This document shows, piece by piece, positions 10,155 through 22,032 of a DNA stretch of 64,000 nucleotides. Origin of the DNA: Amphibalanus amphitrite. Lineage: Eukaryota; Arthropoda; Thecostraca; Balanomorpha; Balanidae. Numbering within the stretch: position 1 is the first letter of the stretch; every line of letters starts with the position of its first letter. The translations under genes were made by a program, and so were the position numbers. The DNA is taken from the NCBI RefSeq assembly GCF_019059575.1, contig NW_024881570.1:248001-312000 (forward strand). The letters run 5' to 3'. The notes beneath the pieces were generated by a model. The model ran no database searches, was not told where the DNA came from, and saw nothing but the letters and a program-made list of their open reading frames with translations.

Positions 10155-11440
10155 TTGACCGGCGCAGGGTCAGCCCATCCCGGGCCGGATACCCTCGCCG
10201 CAATGTTGCACGCTTGCAATCTCGCACTGCCCGTCGCAAGGTCAGTCATTCAAACAGACTGGACACCTTCGATGCAGTCTCGCAATCAATACATTCCAAA
10301 CTGCCCGGCGCAGGGTCGGCCAGCCAGGGCCGGACACCCTCGCTGCAGTGTTGCATGCTTGAATCTCGCACTGCCCGTCGCAAGGTCGGTCTTTCGAACG
10401 GACTGGACACCTTCGATGCAGTCTCGCAATCAATACATTTCAAACTGCCCGGCGCAGGGTCGGCTCGTCCTGGGCCGGACACCCTCGCTGCAGTGTTGCA
10501 TGCTTGCAATCTCGCACTGCCCGTCGCAAGGTCAGTCATGCAAACGGACTGGACACCTTCGATGCAGTCTCGCAATCAGTACATTCCAAACTGCCCGGTG
10601 CAAGTTCGGCCAACCAGGGCCGGACACCCTCGCTGCAGTGTTGCATGCTTGAATCTCGCACTGCCCGTCGCAAGGTCGGTCTTTCAAACGGACTGGACAC
10701 CTTCGATGCAGTCTCGCAATCAGTACATTTCCCGCTGCCCGGCGCAGGGTCGGCTCGTCCTGGGCCGGACACCCTCGCTGCTGTGTTGCATGCTTGCAAT
10801 CTCGCACTGCCCGTCGCAAGGTCGGTCTTTCGAACGGTGTACTGGACACCTTCGATGCAGTCTCGCAATCAATACATTTCAAACTGCCCGGCGCAGGGTT
10901 GGCTCGTCCTGGGCCGAACACCCTCGCTGCAGTGTTGCACGTTTGCAATCTCGCACTGCCCGTTGCAAGGTCAGTCATGCAAACGGACGGGACACCTTCG
11001 ATGCAGTCTCGCAATCAGTCTGGCGCAGGGTCGGCCAGCCCGGGGCGTACACCCTCGCTGCAGTGTTGCACGCTTGCAATCTCACACTGCCCGTCGCAAG
11101 GTCGGTCTTTCAAACGGACTGGACACCTTCGATGCAGTCTCGCAATCAATACATTTCAAACTGACCGCGCAGGGTCGGCCCGTCCTGGGCCGGACACCCT
11201 CGCTGCAGTGTTGCATGCTTGCAATCTCGCACTACCCGTCGCAAGATCGGTCATTCGGACGGACTGGACACGTTCGATGCAGTCTCGCAATCAGTACATT
11301 TCACTCTGTCCGGAGCATGGTCGGCCAGCCCTTGCCGGACACCCTCGCTGCAGGGTTGCATGCTTGCATTCCCGCACTTCTCGTCGCAAGGGCGGTCCGT
11401 CGGACGGACAGGTCACCTTCGATGCAGCTCACTAGCAGTA
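10155..11440. repeat. GC-rich satellite, about 145-bp period, alternating subunits
   Basis: The phrase GCACTGCCCGTCGCAAGG recurs at 10224, 10368, 10514, 10658, 10804, 10953, 11084, 11229 and 11374 (last copies diverged), giving steps of 144, 146, 144, 146, 149, 131, 145 and 145. Over the first units two variants alternate (GCAATCTCGC with GGTCAGTCAT, and GAATCTCGC with GGTCGGTCTTTC), so a 290-bp higher-order unit is present. Every unit has TTCGATGCAGTCTCGCAATC. The array stays open in several frames on both strands, but since the period is not a multiple of three each unit is read in all frames. I treat it as a satellite, not a protein repeat. Confidence 0.88.
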
Positions 11441-11820
11441 CATCTTACACCGACTCGCGTAGGGCCAACCACCTCGCGTCAGACAATCGCACTGCAGCGC
11501 TGCAATCCGTGCAACCCACACCGACATTCGCAAAGTCGGCCCATCGGGGGACGGGTAGCCCTCGATGCAACCTTGCATATGCGCGGCTTCACGCTGGGTG
11601 GCGCAGGGCTACCACGCGGACCGTACACCCTTAATTGCACCAGCGCACGCCGTGCAACTTCACACGGCATGGCGCAGGGCCGTCACTCGCATCGAACGCT
11701 CGTGCGATCTTCGCAGGCTAATGCAACATAGTCTACCGCACCTAGCACATAGCCGGCGCGCCCGACATCAAAACGGCAGCCAATAACATCGCATGTCACA
11801 GCGTGCATGCTTGCAACAGG
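11441..11820. repeat. Degenerate edge of the GC-rich satellite
   Basis: Motifs such as TCGATGCAACCTTGCAT, GGCGCAGGGC and CACTGCAGCGCTGCAATC continue at wider and irregular spacing, as expected at a decaying array margin. Confidence 0.6.
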
Positions 11821-12036
11821 CGGCCTGACGCGCGCCAGGCTCCCCCTTCCCCTGCTCGGGCACTAACCCCGCGGCGGGACGGTATCCATCATATCACCTG
11901 GCTCTGCCCCGACAATGCCCGCCGCACCACCCCTGCCGCTGCCCACACAACCACAGGCCATCGCCGGCTCCTCACGTGTGTGCGGATGGGGAAGAGGGCA
12001 GGGGGAGTGGGAGTCGCATCGCAATCGGGTGTAATT

Positions 12037-12172
12037 GGCGTAGACGTGCCTACGTCAAGGACGCAGCCACGAGAGACGGGAGGCCGATTAACAGCCAACG
12101 GTGACAACGAGAGATGGAGGTAAAGGGAGCTGGGAAACGTTACAGAAGTTAACATAAGATAACGCTAGTTAT
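12037..12172. repeat. 136-bp direct repeat, copy 1
   Basis: Starts GGCGTAGACGTGCCTACG and ends AACGCTAGTTAT. Almost identical to 12455-12590; I see one difference. No LTR-like TG...CA ends. Confidence 0.85.
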
Positions 12173-12454
12173 ATGATTGTTAAAGGTAACGTACGCTCAC
12201 GCACTATCAGCTGACGGCACGACGACGCGCATGCGTTGTGCGCGGCGCTATCCGCCAGTCGTCGCTCGCCCCTCGAGAGCGACGGACGTGACAGCTAGCG
12301 CCATTGGCTACCCCAACCATCCTGACAGCGTCGAATCCCCACCAACCACCCCGCCACCTCCAGGGGCCGGTTCTTTTTTTTTTCAGTCGAAGCGTAGGCG
12401 ACAATTTCCTTAATTAATCATCCTCTCCCTCCGTCCGTCACCTGTCTCTCGGGC

Positions 12455-12590
12455 GGCGTAGACGTGCCTACGTCAAGGACGCAGCCACGAGAGACGGGAG
12501 GCCGATCAACAGCCAACGGTGACAACGAGAGATGGAGGTAAAGGGAGCTGGGAAACGTTACAGAAGTTAACATAAGATAACGCTAGTTAT
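12455..12590. repeat. 136-bp direct repeat, copy 2
   Basis: Second copy, 418 bases downstream of the first. The intervening 282 bases are GC-rich and carry a T-run (12373-12382). The near-identity implies recent duplication or gene conversion. Confidence 0.85.
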
Positions 12591-14568
12591 TGAACATTTA
12601 TTGAAAACTTTCGTCAATGATTGAAATGCCCTACAGTGGTTATCTAGTCATATTTAATGCTGATTGCTGATTGTTAACCATTCATGGATGCGGCATGCGA
12701 CACGTTCCAGAAACGACCCGGCCAGCAATTACCGTTCACGCCGAACTATACAGGGCCCTGAACTATACCTCTCCGTGGAAAGCATGCTTTGACCACCACG
12801 GCTAATGCTTCGAACGTAGCCTTCCGATGGCCTCATTAGCCTCATCGAGTAAGGCAGGCAGCTGTAGACTGTAGAGTGCGGGTCAACGGGTGCTGCTCCC
12901 GGTTCACCTTGCCATTGATGTTCAACATCATTAGTGAAGACCTTTGCCTTACCATCGGAGGTTTGATGTCCCAGAAAACAGTCAAACTTTCCAGAAAACA
13001 ATTTGATATAACTGGTGCCAAGAAGGTATCCGCCGTCCTGCTCTACGCATAATGCCAGCTTTGCGAATGCGGTCCCGAGCTATGCGCACCTATGTTTGAA
13101 CAAGACAAAAAATGCACGAGTAGCTCATGTGACATCGTCAACAGCTTGCCGAATGGGAATGCCGCTCATGTCACACATAAGCTAGGTAAAGTTATCGCCA
13201 CGTTCAGACACACACGGGCACGGCGATCATCAAGATGAATATAATTGCTGTATTTCAAGCACTGTTCGACGAGTAGCCGACTGGGCAGTGGGCACCCATG
13301 CAAGCGTCACGTTCATGCACATGGTGTGAGTCAAAACAGAGTATGCACATCAGTAGGACAAACACTATAATACCGTCCAAGTTGCCAATCGAACTATACG
13401 TCAACCGGCATCGGTAAAACGTAGTCACGCACGGAAACGCAGAACAAGAGCATGTACACACGCCACAAAATTATGTGAGGTGACTCCGAGACTGTCGGCA
13501 TTTTCGGCTGAAAATGTACCCAATATATAAAGAAAGGAATCGTTAAGCAAAAAAAAAAAAATAATAATAATAGATAATAATAATAATAAAACAGACGCTG
13601 GATGGCCGGGAGTTGGACGAGAGGAACAGCCAACAGGAACTACATTTACCTATATACCTCTTGAATTATTTGTATACCTTCAAAATCTGATGATACCTGC
13701 CAAAACTGGCTGCAAATTCATATACCTATATTATATTCAACAAGCTTACGTTTATAGTTATCTCATAGCGTACCCACGAGTGAGGTTGGTAGGTAGGTAC
13801 TTGGTAACGTATAATCAAAGACAAACATTTCGGTGGAGATAGGGAACAATGAGGAAATGCCAAATGGGGCATTTGGTTATGTCCAGAAAGCTAGTAGGCA
13901 TATAAAATAGTGGACTTCTTATATTTACCAAGCCAGTTCTCATTGGCTTATCGATAAATCTTCAAATGAAAAGCATTAAATTTCTGTACAGAGACCAATG
14001 CTTGACATAAGCAATTCAAGCGAACCTCTTGATAATAATCCATATCGGGCAAGGACTTCACTGCGTGGACCAGAATCGGCAGAGTGGCACTTTGACACAC
14101 GGTTCACAATTCAAATCTAAGTCCCTGACTACAGCACAGCACCAAGATCAGACGGAGGCCACAACAACCATCTACGTAGCACTAGCCTACTTAAAACGTT
14201 CTCGCTTCGTATTGTTTTAGATGCATAATTATACATATTCAGGAATACTAAAAATTTCAGGCAATAAAAACGGCAAATCACAATAAAGGAACACTGTCAC
14301 TCAGGTACGTCTCGTCTTCTAATGGTATATCTTCAATCCGATTTAAACAATACTCTGGGATCTTCATTGATGGGGCAAAGTGATGGCGTCTATCTCATTT
14401 GCGCATTCCTCATTTTGAGCATCACTAGCATTAATGCACATGTTGCATACGTAGCCTTCGCAACCTGCAATGTTGATATGTGTTAAAATCACATCACATG
14501 AAGTCACTGCAGCAAGAACGAGCATAAGCCAAAGCACGATTACGAATAAAGAGATCTTTCCTATAACA
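12591..14568. other. Gene-free AT-rich spacer with an A/AAT microsatellite
   Basis: About 2 kb without a recognisable gene. A poly-A followed by AAT/AGATAAT units lies at about 13549-13590. Short open frames (12729-13001 minus, 14029-14220 plus) show no family features. Confidence 0.5.
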
Positions 14569-15900
14569 TGCGCCCTGCTGGAGCGCATGTTTAAACGCTC
14601 CCGTCTGTTTCAGCTCTTGTGTCAGCTCTTGGGCGCTACGCAGTAGACAGGCGGCATACGAAAGAGCATATAAAACCAGGGATGCGGAGCCGGAGCCGGA
14701 GTCGGAGCCGGAGCCGCCGGAGCCGGCATATTTTGCCCGGAGCCGGAGCCGGAGCCGGAGCCGTGAAACAAAATAGCCCGGAGCCGGAGCCGGAGCCGGA
14801 GCCGCCAAAAAAGGGGGCGACTCCGGCTCCTTTTTATTTTTTGAAGAGGAAAAAAAATAATAATTGACCTAGTTCGGTTTGACAGTAAAAGGCAGTAAAA
14901 CATATGGTACTTACGTCATGGGCCATCAAGTGAATGAAAAAATCCGAATATCCCCAGTATCCCACAGTACGCAAACAACTTCCTGTTTGCTCTTCCCCCC
15001 CCCCCCCCACGTCTACTGCATCCCCTGAACATGAGGACCAGTCATCAGGTGACGGCCATTGTTTTCAAACCAGTGCAGTGGACTGCGACTCCCAGGACCG
15101 TCTCATCCCACACACCCCCCACCCCTCACCCCCCAATGCAGCCGAGACGGGTGTCAGCTTACGATGGTTCACTGAACTCCGATTCGCGGCGACTGCGTTT
15201 CCAATGCCATCGCTTCCTAGCCCTTTGTTCTGCCAGTTCTCTCCGAGGTGCGTTTGCGCGGGGACGCGGTGAGCCGGTCATGGCAAAGAGTAACGCGTAT
15301 AACCAATCCAATTTTTCTTCCACCCGTATTTAATTGATTGCGTAGGGGATGTACTGAGTCGGAGCCGGAGCCGCCGGAGCCGGACCATTTTACTCGGAGC
15401 CGGAGCCGGAGCCGGAGCCGCCATAACATTTCACCCGGAGCCGGAGCCGGAGCCGGAGCCGATTTTTTTCTCCGGAGCCGGAGCCGGAGCCGGAGCCGTC
15501 TGAAATTTCCACGGCTCCGCATCCCTGTATAAAACCATAGTGTTCCGGTCCCTTTTGTCAAGTCAAAGGTCAGGTCACCGGAGGCCCTCGAATATTATTT
15601 ACCCCAACTTCAACATTTTTGGATACATCAATTCATAACTCGTGAGCTGATAAAGCCGCAACGCCAAAGAAAAGCGCATTAGCCATTTACAAGCTCTTAC
15701 GCTATCAGGCCTCAGGTCAACAGTTTGGCCAAGAGAAGACAAAAGAAATTGCCAAAACATAGTTTTGCGAAAAAAAAATCTTTCATTTCCTCTGACTCAA
15801 TAGGATCGTGAATAACTGCCGTAGAACTGACCGTGACCTTTTTAAAGAGGTACGTGAAATATACAATATATACATGCTACAAAGATAATGCGGGCTCTGA
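14569..15900 (+). mobile_element. Decayed group A TTAA-type element, interrupted by a hAT element
   Basis: The left end reads GCGCCCTGCTGGAGCG with a weakened hairpin (GCGCATGTTTAAACGCTCC). It is followed by an ACGAAAGAGC block and, after the hAT insertion at 14677-15527, by TCAAAGGTCAGGTCACCGGAGG and AATTCATAACTCGTGAGC, all landmarks of 4809-6002 in the same order. The right end fades near 15900. It is the oldest recognisable group A copy here, judging by divergence. Confidence 0.6.
14677..15527. mobile_element. 851-bp hAT-type element with GAGCCG subterminal arrays
   Basis: The terminal inverted repeats start CAGGGATGCGGAGCCGGAG and are flanked by a perfect 8-bp duplication TATAAAAC (14669-14676 and 15528-15535). 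Both flanks contain several blocks of the hexamer GAGCCG separated by short linkers (ATTTTGCCCG, CATTTTACTC and similar), in inverted arrangement at the two ends. The central 500 bases have no convincing gene and contain a C-run at 14996-15007. The short Arg/Ser and Glu/Pro frames are translations of the hexamer. The hAT assignment rests on the CAGGGATG terminus and target length. Confidence 0.9.
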
Positions 15901-16007
15901 TACGCACGCTTCTGATTAAATTTTAAGTAGACACTTATTAAACCATGTTATAAACCGTTATGTGAGTCATTTGTCAGAAAGAGCCGCAGGTTCATTTTCG
16001 CATCAAC

Positions 16008-17156
16008 TTCACCCGCGCCTTGGTGGGGAGGGAGCTATTTTTTGCCCCCCTCCAGACATTTCGATGTGTCTCCAGAACCGCTGCGCCGATCGTCACCAAA
16101 CTTTCAGTACCCTTCCGGGCATCAATTTTACACATTGTAGCCACAGTTTTTCCAAAGACTATGAAAAGTTGGCCGCAAATGACGTCAGAGTGACGTCATG
16201 TTCTGCCGTTTTCGACAAAAAAAGTTTCGCGGAAAGAGCTGTCAGACCTATAGCTTGAAGATCGAGAAAAACGTTTAAGACATCAAAGGTGTAGAATTAC
16301 CAGGGGCTACAAAAATGCTATCTCGAAATGTTGTAGGTATGTTTTGAGTTTTGACCTCCAAAAATTAAAAAAACAAATTGAATATAATTGCCCAAAAATC
16401 CAAAACGTTTTTCGACTTAAAAAACTGAATATATGTGATAGCCCTTATCGACATCTAATCACATAGCCAATTTTAGATCGATCCCTCTATTTTTGGCCAA
16501 GTTATAGCGGAAAAAGTATTCAAAATTGATGACGTCAAATTTTCAAACTCAATTGCTAGCAATTTTACAACACGTAGCGCAAAACAAAGACTACCATTAG
16601 ACTCGCCGTGAGGTGCATTGAATCAATACCCATTTTATGCAAAAAATATCAATTTTGAAATTCGACCTTTTTGGACCTGACCTCCACCAGGAAGTGACCT
16701 GCACCGTTCCGGATGGTCCTATCACCAACACCATTGAGTTTGAAATGAAAAATTGACCATAAAACATGAATCACACAACCCTAGTAAAATTGGGTTAATG
16801 TGATGACCCTTGGTGATCTGACCGGCAATACCAGTGACCTCTAATAGCAGCATATATACTAGGCAACTGACGCCCTATAGCTGATTTTCGATAAAATGCG
16901 TTTAACTCGGTGTTATAGCGCATTCCCTAGAAGACCCGTGACCGCCAAAACATTTTATCTTTGACCCGACCTGTGACGTCATCGGTGACCCCGAGACCAA
17001 TGAAATTAAATTTCTCTCGACAAATTTGACAGGGCTTTCGTACGTCGTTTAAACTTTGCGGATCCGTCCAGTGTTTCGGAGATACGAGGGGGGGGGGGCA
17101 AAAAATAGCCCCCCACCGGTCGCCGTATAAACAGATCCCACCAGGGCGCGGGTTAA
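16008..17156 (+). mobile_element. TTAA-type non-autonomous element, group C, copy 1
   Basis: The left (short) end CCCGCGCCTTGGTGGGG follows TTCA (16008-16011, probably a mutated TTAA). The right (long) end CCCACCAGGGCGCGGG precedes TTAA 17153-17156 and repeats the CCACC motif about 40 bases inward beside the hairpin GGGGGCAAAAAATAGCCCCC. Two TGACGTCA boxes lie 11 bases apart (16180-16187, 16191-16198). GGTCA motifs and ATAGCGCATTCCCTAGAAG mark the right half. It is related to 36774-37990 and 42650-44310 throughout. No coding sequence. Confidence 0.82.
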
Positions 17157-17996
17157 GCATAATGAAGAGGTCACAAAATGTTGACCTGACCCTCGGTTAC
17201 TGACAAAAAATATATACATTTGTGCCATATTAACAGCCTAAGCAATTGCTTATAATTCGTTTTTTTTCTTTTTTTTAAGCTTTTCGTGTTCATTCAACTC
17301 ACATTCGCGCGTCCCTTTATGGTGTAGCTGTTGAAGTTGTGAGAAAGTATTTTCGATATTCCGCCTCCGACTATTGTTTTCATCTGAAAACCTCAATGGA
17401 TAACTAGTTAGTAACTAAGACATCATTGCAGCGCTGGTCATTGCCATTATTATCTGAATGCTTTTACACTTCCTTATATGACATTTTTAACACTTGACTA
17501 GTACGAGAACTGTAAGCAAACGATTGCTTTAGTGAGAGCGGCAATAGTTAAACAACAACACACTGTGAAAGGATAAATAAATGTAACCATTGCGCTCAGT
17601 GAGAAAATAATAGTTATGCATAGGCAAACAGCATTAGGCCAAATACTGTGCATTTCAAAACAAGGATTTTCCTTTGGGCAAATATGGTACCTAGTTAGTT
17701 CTATAACATAGGTTATATACTAATTCAAACAGACACCCTATGCATTGGAACGACCAATAAACATGCAACGCTATTATACAGTGACACTCCTGCTGCGTCT
17801 CGCTATGTCGGTCTTCTGTCGTGCTGATGTCGTTTCTTACCCTGAATCCATTCAAGGTTAGGATCTCGGTCCGCATGGTCCCCGTGCACCACTACCAAAT
17901 AGGGGAACACAATCAGGTGTGGTGCTGAGTCACACGTTGTCTGTCATGCTGGAGCTGAAAGCTATTCAATGTACCAGATTAGGCACAAATAATTGC
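17157..17996. other. Gene-free spacer
   Basis: AT-rich, with a T-run near 17260-17278. A short minus-strand frame at 17691-17876 includes a donor-like AGGGTAAGA but no recognisable protein, and is not called. Confidence 0.4.
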
Positions 17997-18850
17997 TTAG
18001 CCCGCGCCGGGCCGAGGGTGTTTGAGCACCCCCATGCGGTTTTTCGCAAATATCTAAAAACGGCGGCATTCCGAGCTACCGTTTCTTTTTTTTGGCAACC
18101 CTGCTCCTGCATCTTTTCTGCTCATATTGTAAAAATTCAAAACTAGGTCGCTAAAGGTCAGGTCAGTGTCACCAGGGCCCAAACTTATAAAATGCCGTAC
18201 TATTTTATTCACGGCATTTGGTAGCATTTACAATGATACCAGTGCTGAAAAAATATAATGCTCGCCAGTCGCCACAGATTCCACACCTAGGTACACCAAC
18301 TGAACGATCACTTTAAAACTTCAGCGAATGATGAAGAGTAGGTATCAGTATACATGAAATGTATATCTTCGAATTTTGATATCGGTGACATAAGGTAAGG
18401 TCAATTTTGTGGCCTCTTCATTGTGCCTTAGTTAAAGGGAGAAAATTGAAATGCACCAAAGCCATACATAGCACTCTCAAATATCCGATAACAGGTTAAC
18501 ATGACACAGTGGATCGGAAAATTGCACCCGTGGTCCCTTTTTATATCCCCCAGGTCATCTCAGGTCATGAAAGGAGTTCAGCAATTTTTTTTTTACAAAA
18601 CCTTTTGATGAAGACATGCTAAAGCGATGAAAACACCTGGGGTGTGATAAGCTTGACGATAGGGATCGATTGCTATACAGCATGACCTTTTCCGGTCAGG
18701 TTTTGACCTTCACCTTAGGCCTAATTTTAATATTGACCTTTAAAGGTCAAATTATAGTTCATTCGATAGCTCATGGCGTAAGAAACACGATGCTGGAAAA
18801 TCACTGTCGTGCCAGTTTCCAGTCAAATTTTTTTCCCAGAAAAACATTAC
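17997..18850 (-). mobile_element. Decayed group A TTAA-type element (right part lost)
   Basis: TTAG (17997-18000) and CCCGCGCCGGGCCGAGGG lead into a hairpin remnant (GGTGTTTGAGCACCCC), TTTTTCGCAAATATCTAAAAACGGCGG and then the same succession of GGTCA and ATTGAAATGC blocks as 52674-53865, in the same orientation. The copy stops near 18850 before the long end. Confidence 0.65.
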
Positions 18851-19064
18851 CTAAAGGGAAACTATCACCTTTTTCATTTTTAGAAGATTGCACAATTCGA
18901 ATTTCAGAAATCGTTCTGTGCAGGTTTCAGACTTCCCATACCTGCTACATTGCATGATTAAATCGAGACATCCAGGCACGGCACGTGCACTGTACCACAC
19001 TTTTCAAAGTTTAATGCAATGCTTTAATATTTTAAGCCGTGTGGTTCAAAGGGTGTGGTTCGGT

Positions 19065-19147
19065 AAATGTCACCTCGCTTTTTTAGCAAAATCACCTCGG
19101 GCCTAACGGCCCTCGGATTTTTCGCTAAAAAAAACTCTGTGACATTT
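19065..19147. repeat. 83-base imperfect hairpin
   Basis: AAATGTCAC...TTTTTTAGC...CTCGGGCC pairs with GGCCCTCGG...GCTAAAAAAA...GTGACATTT around a 4-base loop (TAAC). The near-palindrome could be a foldback mini-element or a structured transcript. No flanking duplication was found. Confidence 0.75.
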
Positions 19148-19439
19148 ATTGAATCATCCCGGCCCCGGCCAGGAATATATTTTACCGGATTCTTCAAACA
19201 CGATCTCTCGATAAATGATTCCAGAGTCGCTTGCGAGTCTAAAATAGTACGTGCGAAAAGCCTTCATCACTATTTTCATGATGGCCGACGGCGAAATTGT
19301 CACCTTGAATGGCGCACTTCATACATCTATCACGCAATTTCCGAAGGCAAGCTACCACGTTATTTTTTTCAATATAAGCCTCACGCCAGTTCCACATTTA
19401 AAGAAAAAGGCAAAAAATGATGCCAACACACAACCAAAT

Positions 19440-21465
19440 CAGGGACCGCGGATTCAAATTCTCGTAGGGTGTGCAAGATGTGGCGATTGGGCCCCCATCT
19501 CACGCCGGGCCCCTTCCAAAAAGTCAGCGCCGCCACTGCTTCGGAATAAGCCGGTTCTAAGGAAGCGGGGCGGGAAAACCTTCAAAATTGACGGTCGTAA
19601 GATGACTGAGCGAGCATCTTACGGTCAGGAGATGCATTAGCAGAGTAAATGCACATGCATGCATGCAACGTGATCCAAATCGATCTCCGATTTTCCCAAA
19701 CAGGCCCCTAAAGGCTTACAGTGACCTTCAAGGGCCCCTACGGGCCTCAGAGAGCCCTTTTGCATAGTTGATGTTGGCACACTTCTTTTTATCATGGATT
19801 ACATGAATTAATTTAAAAATAAAACACGGCCGGCGGGATGTTTGGGCCCATCGATTTGGCCCTATGACCTATGGGGGTCTGGCCTCCGGCCTTCTTAGCT
19901 TCCCCATTGCTCTACGACCCACACGCTGGCTTTGGGGCCCCATTAAGGCCGCACGCCAGCTCCTGAGACCCAACGCCGGCAATTCTAAGGGTCACCGGCG
20001 CACCGCACACGGTCTTTGAAGGTCCCATAACGGCCTCTGGAATACCTCATGTACATAGAAATATGGATGCCCACGCCGCTTCTTGGGCCCCCACACCGGG
20101 CTCTTTGACACCGTTCGCCGGCTCCATGGGGTACCAACTACTACCAAGCAAGCTCGCCTGGAGGTCCCCCACCGTCTCTTGGCGCCCGAGTAGCCTCGAT
20201 GCCTGAATAGGGCCCCGAGACATCGACCTTGGCCAAAAAGCGTTCGTGTAGGCCCTCAGAAACTGGTGTGAGCCCTGAGATTACTGTGTGGGCTACTCAG
20301 GCACTTCTGTCGGGTCATCATGCATCGATTTGGGTCCGAGCTAGTGAGGGTTATCAGAAGCATCCTTTAGCCCTGCGACTTCAGAGGTTGGTGTGAGATC
20401 CTAAAAAAGAAAGTGAGGGCACTCCGAGGCTTGCAAAGGGCTTTTCCTCGGAGGTCAGCCTTGGCCGAACGGCGTTCCTCAAACTGGTGTAGGACGCTGA
20501 GATTACTGAATGGGACTCTCGAGTATTGGCATGGGGCCCTCAACTATCAGCACGGAGCCCTCAGGAGCCGGTAAGGGCTCCTCTGCGGCATGCATAAGCC
20601 ATCCGATCTCAGAGGCCGGTGTGAGATCCTAAACAAGAGCTGAGTGCACTTAAAAACCTGCGTAGGGCCCTCAGAGATCAGCTTTGACCAGACGGTGGTC
20701 GTGGACGCCCTTAGAAACTGACGTAGGGGCCGCCTCAGTCGGTCGGCCCTCTCACATCAGCCTGGGGATCTCAGGAATCGGCCTGGGGCCCTGAAGAGCC
20801 GGTTAGGGTCCTCGGAAAGTGGCATTATACCCTGGGATAGCTGTGTAAGGCCCTCGGGTAACGGCTTGGGGCCCTCGGACATCGGCATGCGCCCCCGGGC
20901 ATTGGCCAGAGGTCCTTGGATATCGGTCTGGGGCCCCTCAAGAGCCGGTGAGGGCCTTCAGAAACTGGTATGGGGCCCTGAGATAACTCTGTGAGCTTTC
21001 AGGTGCTGATGCAGGACCCTTAGGCATCGGCCCCAAGAGGGGTTAAGGAGGGCAGGGGGCAGGGGCCCTCAAGAGCCGGTTAGGGCCCTCAGAAACTGGC
21101 GTGGATCCCTGAGCTAGCCATGTAGGTACTCAGACACCGGCGTGGGACCTTTAGACATCGACTTGGGGCCCTCGGGCATCGGCCTGGGCCCTCAAGAGCC
21201 GGTGGGAGCGCTAAAAAAATGGCGTGGGTGGGGTTCTGAGATAACCCCTGAGATAACACTAGAACCTGTTCACGCCTTCAGGCACCGGTGCGGGACCATC
21301 AGGCTCGCGCTGGGGCCCTCGAGAATCGGCTTGGGACACTCAAGCGGCAGGGCCGCATGGGCCCCCACAACGAACTGTGGGTGTGCAAAAATAGGTGTTT
21401 GCACACCCTCAGGATTTTCAGGGTGTGCAATTGCACACCCTGCCCCCCGGAATCCGCGGTCCCTG
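19440..21465. mobile_element. 2.0-kb hAT-type element filled with GGGCCCTCAG repeats
   Basis: The ends CAGGGACCGCGGATTC and GAATCCGCGGTCCCTG are perfect inverted repeats. AACCAAAT is duplicated on both sides (19432-19439, 21466-21473), giving an 8-bp hAT-type target. Just inside each end are GGGTGTGCAA/TTGCACACCC motifs. Most of the interior (about 19690-21330) is a degenerate array on units such as GGGGCCCTCGGGCATCGGC and CCTCAAGAGCCGGT. Open frames across it (for example 21142-21495) only translate the repeat. No transposase domain is seen, so it is non-autonomous. Confidence 0.9.
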
Positions 21466-21473
21466 AACCAAAT

Positions 21474-22032
21474 ACCCTCGTACCACCATACCTGAACGTT
21501 GAATCTGGTTGAATTTCGTCAACCCGGCTTTGTTTACTTTTGCGGCGTATCGATTCGCCGGGTTCAAAGCCGACAATTCCGGCGTCAACGTTGAGTGAAT
21601 GGTACTAATGTTTACTAATCTCCAAAGCTTGTCCAAAGCCACAGCATCGGCGAATCGATTTCTGCTTTCTTTTTGCAAAATGAAAAATGCAAAACGCCAA
21701 TGGTTTTTAAAAATAATTTAACTGGTAATACATTCAGAATTTTCATAACCTAGGATGATATTATTGTGTTGATATTCGGGAAAATCGTAAATTAACTTTT
21801 GATTTGAAGTTTCGTAGAGAAGCTCCGATTTCACGCGATTCAAATATAGTGAAAGTTGAGGAATCTGGTGGGTTTTAACGTAAAAATAATACAAAAAGTA
21901 GGTGAAATCCCAATTTAAACATTAAATTACTCGTGACTCAGACCGAATTTCGAAATTCTGATTTCAGTTTCGTAAAGTGGAGTGCTGATTCTACCAAATA
22001 TCAAATTTTGTATTTTAGCTGACAATTTACCT
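21474..22032. other. Gene-free spacer
   Basis: AT-rich unique-looking sequence between the hAT element and the next MITE. Nothing recognised. Confidence 0.4.

Noticed and set aside
10214-11634. Long overlapping open frames (316, 376, 213 aa and minus-strand frames) as a repeat protein
   Set aside because: They span a 145-base satellite read in all three frames and both strands; no start context, no conserved frame.
12037-12590. The 136-base direct repeats as LTRs of a small element
   Set aside because: No TG...CA ends, no target duplication, and only 282 bases between them without primer-site or coding features.
14619-15561. Arg/Ser- and Glu/Pro-repeat proteins
   Set aside because: Direct translations of the GAGCCG hexamer arrays inside a hAT-type element.
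17691-17876. Minus-strand 61-aa frame starting MRTEILTLNGFR with a donor-like AGGGTAAGA
   Set aside because: In-frame stop just upstream, no recognisable similarity, no acceptor found to continue it.
21142-21512. Gly/Pro-rich open frames
   Set aside because: Translation of the GGGCCCTCGG array within the hAT-type element.
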